Positions 1-7,851 of a DNA stretch of 64,000 nt are shown piece after piece. The number at the start of each line of letters is the position of its first letter. Position 1 is the stretch's first letter. The translations under genes were made by a program, and so were the position numbers. The notes below the pieces were generated by a model. The model ran no database searches. It was not told the origin of the DNA and saw only the letters and a list, made by a program, of their open reading frames with translations. Source of the stretch: Halorussus litoreus (GTDB taxonomy: Archaea; Halobacteriota; Halobacteria; Halobacteriales; Haladaptataceae); assembly GCF_003382685.1 (NCBI RefSeq), contig NZ_KZ859504.1, forward strand, positions 79,265 to 143,264, given 5' to 3'.

Positions 1-393
1 GACGAACTGGGTGTCGGACTCGCGCGACCAGTCCGAGGCCAGGTCTGGCACGACTTCGGCGTCGGAATTGAGGTTGACGACGTTGTCGTAGATGAGGGTG
101 TACACCTTGTTCGAGTCAAAGTCGGTGTCGCGGGCTGGAATCAGGTCCCAGCCACCGTTCGTGATGCCGATGCTGACGGTCGTCGGGTCGCCGCCGTCCC
201 CGCCGTCGTCGCTGGTCGTGTCCCCGCCGCTGGATTCGGTCGTGTCGTCCCCACCGTCCTCGGTCGTTTCCTGGTCCTCCGAGTCACCGCCGCCCATACA
301 ACCCGCGAGCGATACCGCACCAGCCCCACCGAGTCCGGACAGGACTCGACGCCGGGACGGTGTCAGCCAGTTCGTATTTGTGTCGTCAACCAT
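1..393 (-). CDS. ABC transporter substrate-binding lipoprotein, family 5 (partial)
   Basis: The minus-strand reading starts at ATG 391-393 and runs off the left edge, so only about 130 N-terminal residues are visible. It opens with a twin-arginine signal (SRRRVLSG) and a lipobox (LAGC), followed by a low-complexity Gly/Asp/Thr/Ser linker, which is the usual layout of haloarchaeal surface lipoproteins exported by Tat. The mature part (VYTLIYDNVVNLNSDAEVV, then PDLASDW) matches the N-terminus of dipeptide/oligopeptide/nickel-binding proteins (SBP_bac_5). The substrate cannot be told from this fragment. The permease and ATPase genes, if present, lie outside the window. The plus-strand reading frame over the same bases is a shadow. 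Confidence 0.85.
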   Translation of the reverse strand, partial: MVDDTNTNWLTPSRRRVLSGLGGAGAVSLAGCMGGGDSEDQETTEDGGDDTTESSGGDTTSDDGGDGGDPTTVSIGITNGGWDLIPARDTDFDSNKVYTLIYDNVVNLNSDAEVVPDLASDWSRESDTQFV

Positions 394-426
394 GTGATTC
401 GTGAGCACTATGGTACGACCAGGTAG

Positions 427-439
427 TTAAATCTTTATT
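427..439 (-). promoter_or_regulatory. Probable TATA box for the family-5 binding-protein gene
   Basis: Read on the minus strand this AT-rich box is AATAAAGATTTAA, about 34 bp upstream of the ATG at 393. That spacing fits a leaderless or very short-leader haloarchaeal transcript. The assignment rests on position and composition only. Confidence 0.4.
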
Positions 440-592
440 CAATTGGAACTCTATTTGCCAAAACAAAATTCAATCAGGCAGCGTATTCAAGAAGTAGTTC
501 CGCTCTCACCTTCTCTCCCTCGTAAAATGTTCCAAGCGACTGGGGTGCCGTAGAACGGGCCACGAATCCTCGCCGAGGTCACGAATCCGCTC

Positions 593-635
593 TGGCACGC
601 GTGGCGGCCGCAGATTGCGGCCGCCACGCGTGCCA
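593..635. repeat. Perfect 20-bp inverted repeat (hairpin, 3-base loop)
   Basis: The two 20-base arms (593-612 and 616-635) are perfect reverse complements around the loop GAT. The stem is very GC-rich and contains GCGGCCGC and ACGCGT. It lies between the divergent lipoprotein gene and the beta-CASP gene, 103 bp before the latter's ATG. It could be a bidirectional transcription barrier, a cruciform or a remnant of a small palindromic repeat. No gene is visible in the rest of the 394-738 interval; short direct repeats (AAGGCGTTCGG and CGGACGAAA, each twice) lie at about 660-725. Confidence 0.8.
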
Positions 636-738
636 GCGCATCCGGCAACTGGCAGCGGGAAGGCGTTCGGGAATCGGCGGACGAAAACCACCTCGGAACC
701 GACGGACGAAAGGCGTTCGGCCGACTATCGGCGGCCAA

Positions 739-1661
739 TGGACGTCGAGTTCCTCGGCGGAGCCCGGGAGATCGGCCGGAGCGCCGTCCTCGTGGACGAC
801 TCGCTGTTGCTCGACTACGGGATGGCGACCGGCAACCCGCCGTCGTTCCCGGTCGGCGACCCCGACCCGGACGCCGTGGTCGTGAGCCACGGTCACCTCG
901 ATCACGTCGGCGCGATCCCCTCCCTGCTCTCCGGGGACGCTCGGCCGCCCATCCACTGGACGCCGCCGACGCGCGACCTGACCCGCGTGCTGGCCGAGGA
1001 CACGCTCAAGTTACATGGCGGAAGCTACGACTGCCCGTTCACCGAGGCCGAGATCGCGCGCCTCTCACAGGTCTCGGAGGTCCACGGCTACCGCGAGACC
1101 TTCAGCGCGGCGGGCTACGAGATCACGTTCTTCGACGCGGGCCACATCCCGGGGAGCGCGCACGTGCTCGTCGACGACGGCGAGACGCGCCTGCTCTACA
1201 CGGGTGACTTCCACACCGGCGACCAGCAGTTGCTGTCCGGCACCACGGCGCGACCGGACGCGGACGTGGTGATCACCGAATCGACCTATTCGGACGTGGA
1301 CCACGACCCGCGAGCAACCGTGGAGGAGCGATTCGCCGAGAGTGTGAAGACGACGATCTGGGAAGGTGGGACGGTCGTCGTCCCCGCGTTCGCCATCGGG
1401 CGCACGCAGGAGATACTGCTGGTCTGTGAGGCCCACGACGTCGATTGTTACGTCGACGGGATGGGCCAGCGGGTTACCCGGATCGTGCGACAGTATCCGG
1501 ACTTCGTGCGCGACGCCGACGCGCTCCGGCGCGCGAAGTCCAACGCGCGATTCGTGACGGGGAGAGACGGCCAGCGCAAGCGCATCGCCGACCAGAACAC
1601 GGTGATCGTGACGACCAGCGGGATGCTCGGAAACGAAGATCCGCTAGCAGTTGCGGGTTAA
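739..1661 (+). pseudogene. Beta-CASP MBL-fold ribonuclease, 5' part of split gene
   Basis: The sequence from ATG 739 (MDVEFLGGAREIG) encodes the metallo-beta-lactamase core of an archaeal beta-CASP RNA exonuclease/endonuclease, the mRNA 3'-end processing factor type. Visible are the zinc motif HGHLDHVG, the second metal-ligand stretch HIPGSAH, TGDFH, and beta-CASP motif A (ESTYSD). The host gene is cut after the codons for SGML at 1628; the reading then runs ten residues into foreign DNA and stops at 1661. Beta-CASP motifs B (SAHAD) and C (VNHGD) lie 42 kb away at 43910-44269, so this half should be inactive alone. A start at 615 is also open, but the intact copy in the element begins at the position equivalent to 739. 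Codon use is strongly GC-biased, unlike the element. Confidence 0.9.
1622..1637 (+). other. attL: core GATGCTC plus element arm GGAAACGAA
   Basis: The 7-bp core is at 1622-1628 and the element arm at 1629-1637. The sequence to the left is host gene (codons for TTSGML), that to the right foreign. The inner 16 bases match the reverse complement of the right end at 13 of 16 positions, the first nine without a mismatch. Confidence 0.88.
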
Positions 1662-1708
1662 GGGAATGACGAGCCGTAGTTCTCAGAAGGGGGCTATAGA
1701 TTTTATAG

Positions 1709-3238
1709 CTATGAGGATCCTGGAGAATAGGATGCATTGTACGCTGCTTCGTCTAGATCCTGATTTACTTCTTGTATAGCTAAGCCGTGATCAATATCAT
1801 GATCGATGTATCTGAGAATTATACTAGAGAAAACGACTCGCGCCCGCTCAGTGAGTTGTGGTGCAGAATAGTTGGTGAGTTCATCATTTTCTGAGGCATT
1901 AATCGCTTGCTCTAAGGGTTTATCTTGGTGGACAATTTCCCCGCGGACAGAGTATAGACCCTGCAAGAAGTTCCGTATACGCTCACGGTCCCACGAAATC
2001 CGATTTGAGTTATCAAGAAGGAGACTGCCTCGGAGTCCGATTCGGAAAGTGTATGATGATCTTCGAGTACCCATGAGCAGCGTTCCTTCTAATGCAATTA
2101 AGCAATCAAGAACAGCATCTTCATCACGCCGCTTTGTGAACATTTCTTCAAATCTAACCATCGGCTTATCATAGGGCGACTCCTCTCCGGTGAAATAGGA
2201 TGCATATCGATTCCAAAAGCTTTGGAAATCTCCACTATTCTCACTCTCAAGATCAATTACGCCATGGCCGCCGTCCCGTTCGACATAGAATTCATCGGCT
2301 ATATTCGATGATATGCCGCGGTAATCAAGCCAGTTCGGTGCTAATAAATATCCTGTCCCAAAACCCGGTTCACATCGAGGATTGTAAAGATGGAGCGTTT
2401 GCTCGAGAGTGTTAACTAACTCTCTAACTATATGGCTGTGAAACAACCAAGAAAGGGTATCCGACGCTAAGAGAGATATTGATTCCGCTGATAATTCCTC
2501 TAACTCCTCCTCTCGCTGTCCTTGTAAATAAGATCGTAAGTCTCGTCGACGACGTTCAATTCCTATTCTAATGGCTTTTGAATGAGACTTATCACGGATA
2601 ACTTTCGTTCCTTGAGCGTCCGAAGGGGTTTTAAATGAAATTATCCCATTTTGCTCTTTCCGAGAAATATCTGTGATTTCGATATGGGAAATACTGTATG
2701 GGCCATCAAAGTCTGTGTCTAAACTTAGGTCAGTATCGAGAGATATGTTAGAGCTAGAATGTACGCCTTCAATTGGCACGATGATCTCATACTTCTTTCT
2801 GTCAGTATACTCCGGTTCGAACTGCCGATCGAATGCAGTCTCAAAAGCAGTTTCATCAAAATCAAAATCACCTGCATAGTCCATGACAACGCCTGCGAAC
2901 TCTCGAAAGCATTCTTCTAACTTCTCTTCAAGTTTTGTATGAGCAACACCTGCTATCCCATCTTTATCAATATCGACCTCAGGAACCATATCGAATTCAA
3001 GTTCCAGAGCTAAGTCCTTCGCTACCGTTTCAAATTCCCCATTGTAATGCTCACCCGGATTTCGCCGCAGAGCCAGTGATGGACGAGCTACTTCCTTTGG
3101 TTCACGAAATTTGACCCCTTTCTTTTTAAACTGATAGATTGTTTCAGTCGGAACTTCATCTTCACCCTGCTGTACTGATTCTATGTAAGCTTGGCAAGCG
3201 GCTTTGACCTCATCATGGAATTCGGATTTGAGAGTCAT
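1709..3238 (-). CDS. ApeA-like HEPN-domain protein (candidate defence effector)
   Basis: This 509-aa protein is encoded in AT-rich DNA and is the first gene inside the left end. The C-terminal third (about residues 360-440) contains a helical stretch (LIALEGTLLMG, then YTFRIGLRGSLLL) ending in YSVRGEIVHQ. R432 and H437 form an R-x4-H pair, the catalytic signature of HEPN ribonucleases, and the pattern resembles the ApeA-type HEPN domain. The N-terminal 350 residues are not recognised; they contain charged helices and a beta-rich part around residues 140-230. HEPN proteins of this type act in abortive antiviral defence by cutting RNA; that role here is inferred from the motif and from the location at the edge of a defence island. 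It is convergent with the truncated host gene and has a weak GCTATA/TATAGC hairpin beyond its stop. Confidence 0.6.
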   Translation of the reverse strand: MTLKSEFHDEVKAACQAYIESVQQGEDEVPTETIYQFKKKGVKFREPKEVARPSLALRRNPGEHYNGEFETVAKDLALELEFDMVPEVDIDKDGIAGVAHTKLEEKLEECFREFAGVVMDYAGDFDFDETAFETAFDRQFEPEYTDRKKYEIIVPIEGVHSSSNISLDTDLSLDTDFDGPYSISHIEITDISRKEQNGIISFKTPSDAQGTKVIRDKSHSKAIRIGIERRRRDLRSYLQGQREEELEELSAESISLLASDTLSWLFHSHIVRELVNTLEQTLHLYNPRCEPGFGTGYLLAPNWLDYRGISSNIADEFYVERDGGHGVIDLESENSGDFQSFWNRYASYFTGEESPYDKPMVRFEEMFTKRRDEDAVLDCLIALEGTLLMGTRRSSYTFRIGLRGSLLLDNSNRISWDRERIRNFLQGLYSVRGEIVHQDKPLEQAINASENDELTNYSAPQLTERARVVFSSIILRYIDHDIDHGLAIQEVNQDLDEAAYNASYSPGSS

Positions 3239-3357
3239 TTGGCACTATTTTCATTGATAGGAGGTAATCACTCTACTGATAATAGAACCATTGTATATAT
3301 CTAATAGTGAACAGGATTTTAGGAAAAACCAAGCGAGAAAGTAAGACGCGAGCTATC

Positions 3358-3921
3358 TTATCCCAGTTTCCCGTCTAAATCAAGGTCAACGAAAGCATCT
3401 GTCACAAGATGTCTGTAATCTTTCTTCACGGGGACAGTTGTTCCATGGCTTGCACGGTCTACCATCCGTTGATGAAGGTCTGGAAAATCATTTCGTATAT
3501 CTACAGAAGCAAATTCTTCGAGTTCAAATCCTTTGAAGAAGCGGATTTGGCCATTCGTGTCTTCGAGCTCAAGGAAACGGATGCAAGGTGGTTCAGCACG
3601 CCCAATCACGACATCTTCGTAGCCTACTGTATGGATAACTCCATATCCCCCGTTCTGATTTAGACTTAGGATTGTTTCTAAAGCGGTCTGTGCATTGTCT
3701 ACTCTCTTGTCACTTGCTTCGGAGTATTCCCAAGACAAACCCATTCCCCAGTCAACGATGCCGATGCCTTCTTTGGTCAGTTTAGAGGACGTAGATGATG
3801 GGACTGCTGGGTTGTTCCGATGCAGGAATACACTAGGTTCAGATAGGATTTCTAACTCGGGTGTTTCTGACACACCACTAACAACATCAATAATATAACT
3901 TAAGACCACCGATTTAGACAA
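3358..3921 (-). CDS. Hypothetical protein, 187 aa
   Basis: No family is recognised. The protein has no signal peptide or membrane segment and looks like a soluble alpha/beta protein, with a serine/threonine-rich turn (about residues 40-50) and a beta-rich centre (YGVIHTVGYEDVVIGRA). It lies 119 bp upstream of the HEPN gene on the same strand and has the same AT-rich composition, so the two may have arrived together. It could be the partner or inhibitor of the HEPN protein, but nothing in the sequence proves this. Confidence 0.5.
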   Translation of the reverse strand: MSKSVVLSYIIDVVSGVSETPELEILSEPSVFLHRNNPAVPSSTSSKLTKEGIGIVDWGMGLSWEYSEASDKRVDNAQTALETILSLNQNGGYGVIHTVGYEDVVIGRAEPPCIRFLELEDTNGQIRFFKGFELEEFASVDIRNDFPDLHQRMVDRASHGTTVPVKKDYRHLVTDAFVDLDLDGKLG

Positions 3922-4011
3922 ATGAGTTATATATTCTTGCTCTCAAATGAGCGAGACTTCTTACTGTGAATCGGTTGACTACACTAATGTCAGCAGATAG
4001 TGTTTGAGCGT

Positions 4012-5157
4012 TTAGTATAGCCCAATACCTAACTTGAAAATGTTCTCACGGTAGATGTTCTCTATGTCCTCATAATACGTGTGGAGATACACGTCAATCG
4101 CTTCACCGTAGTCGACTGCTGCGTCGCCGATCGCGTCTCCACGCATGTACTTGACCAGTTCACGGTTGAGATCCTGGTCGATACGCCAGAAGCTGGAGAA
4201 CCAGTGTCGTCCGAAGTGACTCGTCACAGCTTCGTGGTGCTCGGTTTCGGCGTACTTGGGATGAAACCCGGTCTTCCACGCCTCGTTGATCCTTTTCGGC
4301 CACAACTGATCGTGTCGCTGGTCGGAGAGGAACAGCCACGGCTCACCGTTGTCGGGTCGAATGAGCAGCCACTGGACGAGGAGTTGACGCATTTCGTCGT
4401 CCAGCGGCAGGACGCGCCCTCGTTTGGACTTGTTCCCATCCCGCTCGTCTGCCGGCGGGATGTAGATCGCATTTTCGTAGTCACGAATCTGGGGATGAGT
4501 TCCCAGTTCCGGATAGCTCTCCTCGATGTCGGGATGCTGGATGCTCACGTCTTTGAGCTTACTGTTGCAGACCGCTCCTGCTCGCATCCCCAGCTTGAGT
4601 TGCGCGCAGACAAAGCATCTGTCTCTGATGTGCTTGATAGTCCTGACTCCCTCTTGCAGGTCCTCGAGGGGAACATTTGGATGATCTTTGTCGGGTTCTT
4701 CACTCTTCCACTCTCGGAACGGGATCTTTTCGCGAGCGGCCTCGATCGGGTTGAAGTCCTCACCGTGAGGAAACACCGATTCGCGCTGCCAATACTGATA
4801 GGCGCGGTTCAGCGCGCGTAGGTGCGATTTGATAGTTCCGACATCATGGCCTCGATCGGTCCACTGCGCTTCAGCGAAGCTCGTGATGTGACCTGTGTTT
4901 GCGCAGGCGTAGTGCCGACCCTGCTCTTCCATGTGCTCTTTGAACTGCCGGAAGATCCTGCGATAATCGTTCTCTCGACTCGTCGAGAGCCCTCGCGACT
5001 CCAGAACCTCCTTCATGTATACCTCGAGAGGATCGACGTCGAGGGTCTGAAACTGTTCTTCGTACTTCGCGAGCGGATCAGCTTCCAGGTCGAACGCGTC
5101 AGCGAACGCCTGGCGCTGTGCGTCGATACCGTCGTTGTTCCTGTTTTCATTGCTCAT
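4012..5157 (-). CDS. Tyrosine recombinase / integrase
   Basis: This is the likely integrase of the element. The N-terminal half is a SAM-like core-binding domain (SRENDYRRIFRQFKEH). The catalytic half shows the family residues in order: Arg I in KLGMRAGAV, a Lys-containing beta-hairpin (KSKRGRVLPL), HxxR as HFGR followed by HW, and the C-terminal tyrosine region (VDYGEAIDVYLHTYYE). The start at 5157 (MSNENRN) is preferred because it falls five bases after the upstream gene's stop; 5190 is also open. It is the last gene of a four-gene operon and is separated from attL only by two cargo genes. Its reaction would be strand exchange across a 7-bp core, which fits GATGCTC. Confidence 0.9.
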   Translation of the reverse strand: MSNENRNNDGIDAQRQAFADAFDLEADPLAKYEEQFQTLDVDPLEVYMKEVLESRGLSTSRENDYRRIFRQFKEHMEEQGRHYACANTGHITSFAEAQWTDRGHDVGTIKSHLRALNRAYQYWQRESVFPHGEDFNPIEAAREKIPFREWKSEEPDKDHPNVPLEDLQEGVRTIKHIRDRCFVCAQLKLGMRAGAVCNSKLKDVSIQHPDIEESYPELGTHPQIRDYENAIYIPPADERDGNKSKRGRVLPLDDEMRQLLVQWLLIRPDNGEPWLFLSDQRHDQLWPKRINEAWKTGFHPKYAETEHHEAVTSHFGRHWFSSFWRIDQDLNRELVKYMRGDAIGDAAVDYGEAIDVYLHTYYEDIENIYRENIFKLGIGLY

Positions 5158-5162
5158 GGATG

Positions 5163-5624
5163 TTATCTCAAACTGACTTTTGCATCCCAAACCCGGCCAG
5201 CGGTATCGTACTCCACCGCAGCCATCAGGAACGGCTGGTAAACATGTGGATGATCAGTTCGTGCGAGCAGCCAATTGTAGAATCGCTCTAAACGAACCCA
5301 GTAATGGTTGTACACGGTCCTGACGTTTCGTCGGTCCAGCAGTGATTTACACCACTGGTTGACGTCAGCAGGAGTCGCGAGTGCGTGGTGTCGACCACGA
5401 TCGGCCACGTGTTCCTTCCAGAGCTGTCCCGCACGGCGAGTGTCCTGCCGGTACCGATCACTCGAATACTGTGGGAACAGATGGTCCTCGAGGAACGTCT
5501 CCCATACGTCTTTGTCGCGGTACGCAGCAGCGTGCTGGTTCAGGCGGTACCGCGAAGGCACCTCCTCGAGTCGCTTGTAGACGCCGAGGCGGTCTTTCGG
5601 ATCCTTGGAGAGTTCACGCGGCAT
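5163..5624 (-). CDS. Stand-alone SAM-like (integrase N-terminal) domain protein
   Basis: This 153-aa protein resembles only the N-terminal core-binding domain of phage-type integrases (DRYRQDTRRAGQLWKEHVAD, then a helix with NHYWVRLERFYNWLL). It lacks the RHRY catalytic part. It is not a broken integrase, because the next gene starts five bases after its stop and has its own SAM-like domain. It may bind DNA beside the catalytic subunit or control direction of recombination; this is inference from domain and operon position. Its start overlaps the end of the preceding gene by 11 bp. Confidence 0.75.
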   Translation of the reverse strand: MPRELSKDPKDRLGVYKRLEEVPSRYRLNQHAAAYRDKDVWETFLEDHLFPQYSSDRYRQDTRRAGQLWKEHVADRGRHHALATPADVNQWCKSLLDRRNVRTVYNHYWVRLERFYNWLLARTDHPHVYQPFLMAAVEYDTAGRVWDAKVSLR

Positions 5625-6072
5625 CCGCGACCTCCTCCTGTGGTTTCATCGTTGCAGGATAGTACCGATCACCAACAGTTTCTATCGAGTCGCCCTGCAA
5701 CGCATCCAGATGCCCGTTTATCCGATCTGGAGCAGTGTCAATGATATGCTGCGTGACTTCCTCGTATGTTGCTCCAGGGTTTTTCTCGACGTAGGTCTGG
5801 ATCGTCTCGCGTTCCGTCCCATGGAGTCGATCCTCTAGCGTGTCGATGCGGTCTCGGGCACGTTCGAGTTCGTCCTTTATATCGTTACGTTGCTCTCGCA
5901 ATTCACGATGAGATTCGTCCGGTTCAACGCGAGCATCGAACTTCTTTAATCCGGACTCCACCATCGCTTGAATGAATTCGCTGATACTCATCCCGTACTC
6001 TTCTGCACGGTCTGTCCAACGATCGTACTGCTCTTCGGTCGGATATGCAGTAGCAGGTTGCGACTCAGACAT
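5614..6072 (-). CDS. Integrase-operon DNA-binding protein (RHH-like/coiled coil/winged helix)
   Basis: From ATG 6072 (MSESQPATAYPTEEQ) the protein has 152 residues. The N-terminal part (WTDRAEEYGMSISEFIQAMV) looks like a ribbon-helix-helix segment, the middle (REQRNDIKDELERARDRIDT) is a coiled coil, and the C-terminal part (PGATYEEVTQHIIDTAPDRI) looks like a small helix-turn-helix. It overlaps the upstream gene by 8 bp and the downstream gene by 11 bp, so translation is probably coupled. An accessory role in excision or integration is plausible but unproven. Confidence 0.65.
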   Translation of the reverse strand: MSESQPATAYPTEEQYDRWTDRAEEYGMSISEFIQAMVESGLKKFDARVEPDESHRELREQRNDIKDELERARDRIDTLEDRLHGTERETIQTYVEKNPGATYEEVTQHIIDTAPDRINGHLDALQGDSIETVGDRYYPATMKPQEEVADAA

Positions 6073-6418
6073 CCTTCCGAGGTTCTGTACCGACACGTGA
6101 CGATCTCGCTTCGGCAAATCGAAGTTGGCCGTTCTCTACCCAGTAATCGAGGGTGTTGACGCCGTCAAGATCGACTCCAAGCAGACGCAACTCGGCAGCA
6201 CTCAGCATAATCGCGATACCGAGGGGATCGCCGTTCGTGTCTCGATTTACGGTTGCTTGCCGTTGGTCCGAGCCGTTTCCGATGGCCTGCACCTTGGACC
6301 AATCGTCTGGATCGCCGTAGGGACTGTTCGTGCCCTCGTCACTAGGTGACCACTCTGGCCAGGCTACCTGTTCCTCCGTATCGCACCAGGTCCCAGACGA
6401 GCCGATTTTACTTCCCAC
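6065..6418 (-). CDS. Small protein heading the integrase operon
   Basis: This acidic 117-aa protein has a disordered Gly/Ser/Asp-rich first half and a compact second half (IAIMLSAAELRLLGVDLDGV, then LDYWVENGQLRFAEA) that resembles small haloarchaeal swapped-hairpin or AbrB-like regulators. It is the first gene of the operon reading toward the integrase. It may be an excisionase-like or regulatory factor. No closer assignment can be made. Confidence 0.55.
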   Translation of the reverse strand: MGSKIGSSGTWCDTEEQVAWPEWSPSDEGTNSPYGDPDDWSKVQAIGNGSDQRQATVNRDTNGDPLGIAIMLSAAELRLLGVDLDGVNTLDYWVENGQLRFAEARSSRVGTEPRKDV

Positions 6419-6491
6419 AGCCTATTTCACCTCTATTCAGGGCGCATCGATGATCTTCGTGCATCGTTTCCATCCCCAGATTATGGCCGAT

Positions 6492-6515
6492 AGTATATAA
6501 ATGTGGCACACTATT
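6492..6515 (-). promoter_or_regulatory. Integrase-operon promoter with operator-like repeat
   Basis: On the minus strand a TATA-like box (TTTATATACT, 6492-6501) precedes the first integrase-operon gene by about 75 bp. It abuts ATGTGGCACACTATT (6501-6515), one copy of a 15-bp repeat whose second copy is at 6558-6572 (13 of 15 identical). The repeat sits where a bound repressor would block the promoter. Confidence 0.55.
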
Positions 6516-6557
6516 TGGTCACAAGAGGAGAAATATAATAACCATAGATGCGAGTCA

Positions 6558-6578
6558 ATGTGGGACACTAATAAAAAG
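6558..6578 (+). promoter_or_regulatory. Repressor promoter with operator-like repeat
   Basis: The second repeat copy, ATGTGGGACACTAAT (6558-6572), runs into a TATA-like stretch (ACTAATAAAAAG). This lies about 25-30 bp before the repressor ATG at 6602, which implies a leaderless transcript. A repressor binding both copies would control itself and the divergent integrase operon. Confidence 0.55.
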
Positions 6579-6601
6579 GCAGCGCGCGTACGATTGCGAA
6601 A

Positions 6602-7195
6602 ATGCGTCGTATCCAGCCGAGTTGGCTGAATGAAAACGATGATCTAATCCTCGAATTGCTGGGAAAGAGCGGTGTCGCTATCAATAAGCGAGGGATTGAA
6701 CTGAACCTCGAGCTCAACGACAAGTCCGTCTCGTATTCGACGATAAAGAGACGAATCGATAAATTGGCTGAAGCAGGCTTTGTAGAACAAGTTCGCGAGG
6801 AGGGGTCCTATTATCGCATCACGGGAAAAGGGGTCAGCTATCTTACTGGCTCACCATATGGGGCGTCCACAGCGGGAGATGAACCCGTAGAAGTGACAGA
6901 GATTGAGCCACTAGATTATGAAATTCTCGATGCGATTCATAGCAGCGACGAACCCCCAGAGGTTGACGAAATCGTTGCGGTTGTCTCCGCTAATCCCGAG
7001 CGGATACGGGATCGAATAGAGGATCTCATCTCGGATGGAACCGTTACTGAAACTTCAGAGAATCAGCTCAAATTGTCGCTCGGAGGTCAGTATATACTTC
7101 AAATGTTCCGATTGGGTTCGGATGTAGAAGGACAGATCGACCGATACGGCATCGTAGATTTAGACGATGGAACGAACCAACGTCAGAGTGGATAA
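6602..7195 (+). CDS. Winged-helix repressor, phiH1-repressor-like
   Basis: This 197-aa protein starts RRIQPSWLNENDDLILELLG and continues with a winged helix (VSYSTIKRRIDKLAEAGFVE, then YYRITGKGVSYL). That is the pattern of the haloarchaeal phage phiH1 repressor family and related PadR/MarR-like regulators. A second helix-turn-helix-like segment follows (LDYEILDAIHSSDEPPEVDE, then IRDRIEDLISDGTVTE). It is divergent from the integrase operon across a 183-bp gap containing two 15-bp repeats. Its likely job is to keep the integrase operon silent while the element is integrated. Confidence 0.75.
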   Translation: MRRIQPSWLNENDDLILELLGKSGVAINKRGIELNLELNDKSVSYSTIKRRIDKLAEAGFVEQVREEGSYYRITGKGVSYLTGSPYGASTAGDEPVEVTEIEPLDYEILDAIHSSDEPPEVDEIVAVVSANPERIRDRIEDLISDGTVTETSENQLKLSLGGQYILQMFRLGSDVEGQIDRYGIVDLDDGTNQRQSG

Positions 7196-7197
7196 TA

Positions 7198-7851
7198 TTA
7201 GATAACACTAGCAGTTCTTGTTTTTAGGAAAACCCGTCCACTATCAGTTATCTCGACCGTTTTACTTCTTCCATCCTTTCTGGTGTGCACGAACCACTCA
7301 GATTCTAGACTGCTGATATGGCGCGCGATTGTACTCTTCGACTTATCAAGCTCATCTGCTATTTCACTTATTGATAAAACTGTATCCAGGTCGTGGAGGT
7401 CGGCGAGAAGAGTTGCTTCAGCGTCCGAAACTTCCCCGCGAAGATTCAAGCGTGGTAACCGTCGGACACTGCTATCTATATCGCCCACCTGGAGAACTGT
7501 GTCGATATTTTCATCACTAGTGAATGTCGCCACTGTTAGTGGCAACAGTAATTCCCGCGCACCACCACCCAAAATAACGATGGTTTCACCTTCCGATGCC
7601 TGGATGAGATCAGCACAGTACAACGTTGTCTCGACAAAATCGGTGTACGGTAGATGCTCTGTTTCTAAGTCTAGGTCCGGGACTACTTGCGTCAGGACAT
7701 TTTGAACTTCCTGAAAAGCATCCTCTCCTCGATCGGAACTGCTTGCGGGTTGCAGCAACACGACTCGATCTCCTGTTTCTATGCCTTCACTCAAAACGGG
7801 TCTGACTACGCGTCGACTATCGAATCCCAATGGAGCGAGGTATGTACGCAT
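7198..7851 (-). CDS. CARF-HTH transcriptional regulator, Csa3/HFX_2341-like
   Basis: The N-terminal about 130 residues (MRTYLAPLGFDSRRVVRPVL, then GDRVVLLQPAS, later IVILGGGARELLLPL) form the Rossmann-like CARF fold of Csa3 regulators, which sense cyclic oligoadenylates. The C-terminal part is a winged helix (LSISEIADELDKSKSTIARH) with a basic wing. The start at 7851 is chosen because Csa3 proteins characteristically begin MRTY; an upstream start at 7899 is open. There is no CRISPR array or cas gene in the window, so it probably regulates element genes, perhaps the helicase operon that diverges from it about 440 bp away. Csa3 proteins can activate or repress; the direction is unknown. Confidence 0.8.
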   Translation of the reverse strand: MRTYLAPLGFDSRRVVRPVLSEGIETGDRVVLLQPASSSDRGEDAFQEVQNVLTQVVPDLDLETEHLPYTDFVETTLYCADLIQASEGETIVILGGGARELLLPLTVATFTSDENIDTVLQVGDIDSSVRRLPRLNLRGEVSDAEATLLADLHDLDTVLSISEIADELDKSKSTIARHISSLESEWFVHTRKDGRSKTVEITDSGRVFLKTRTASVI

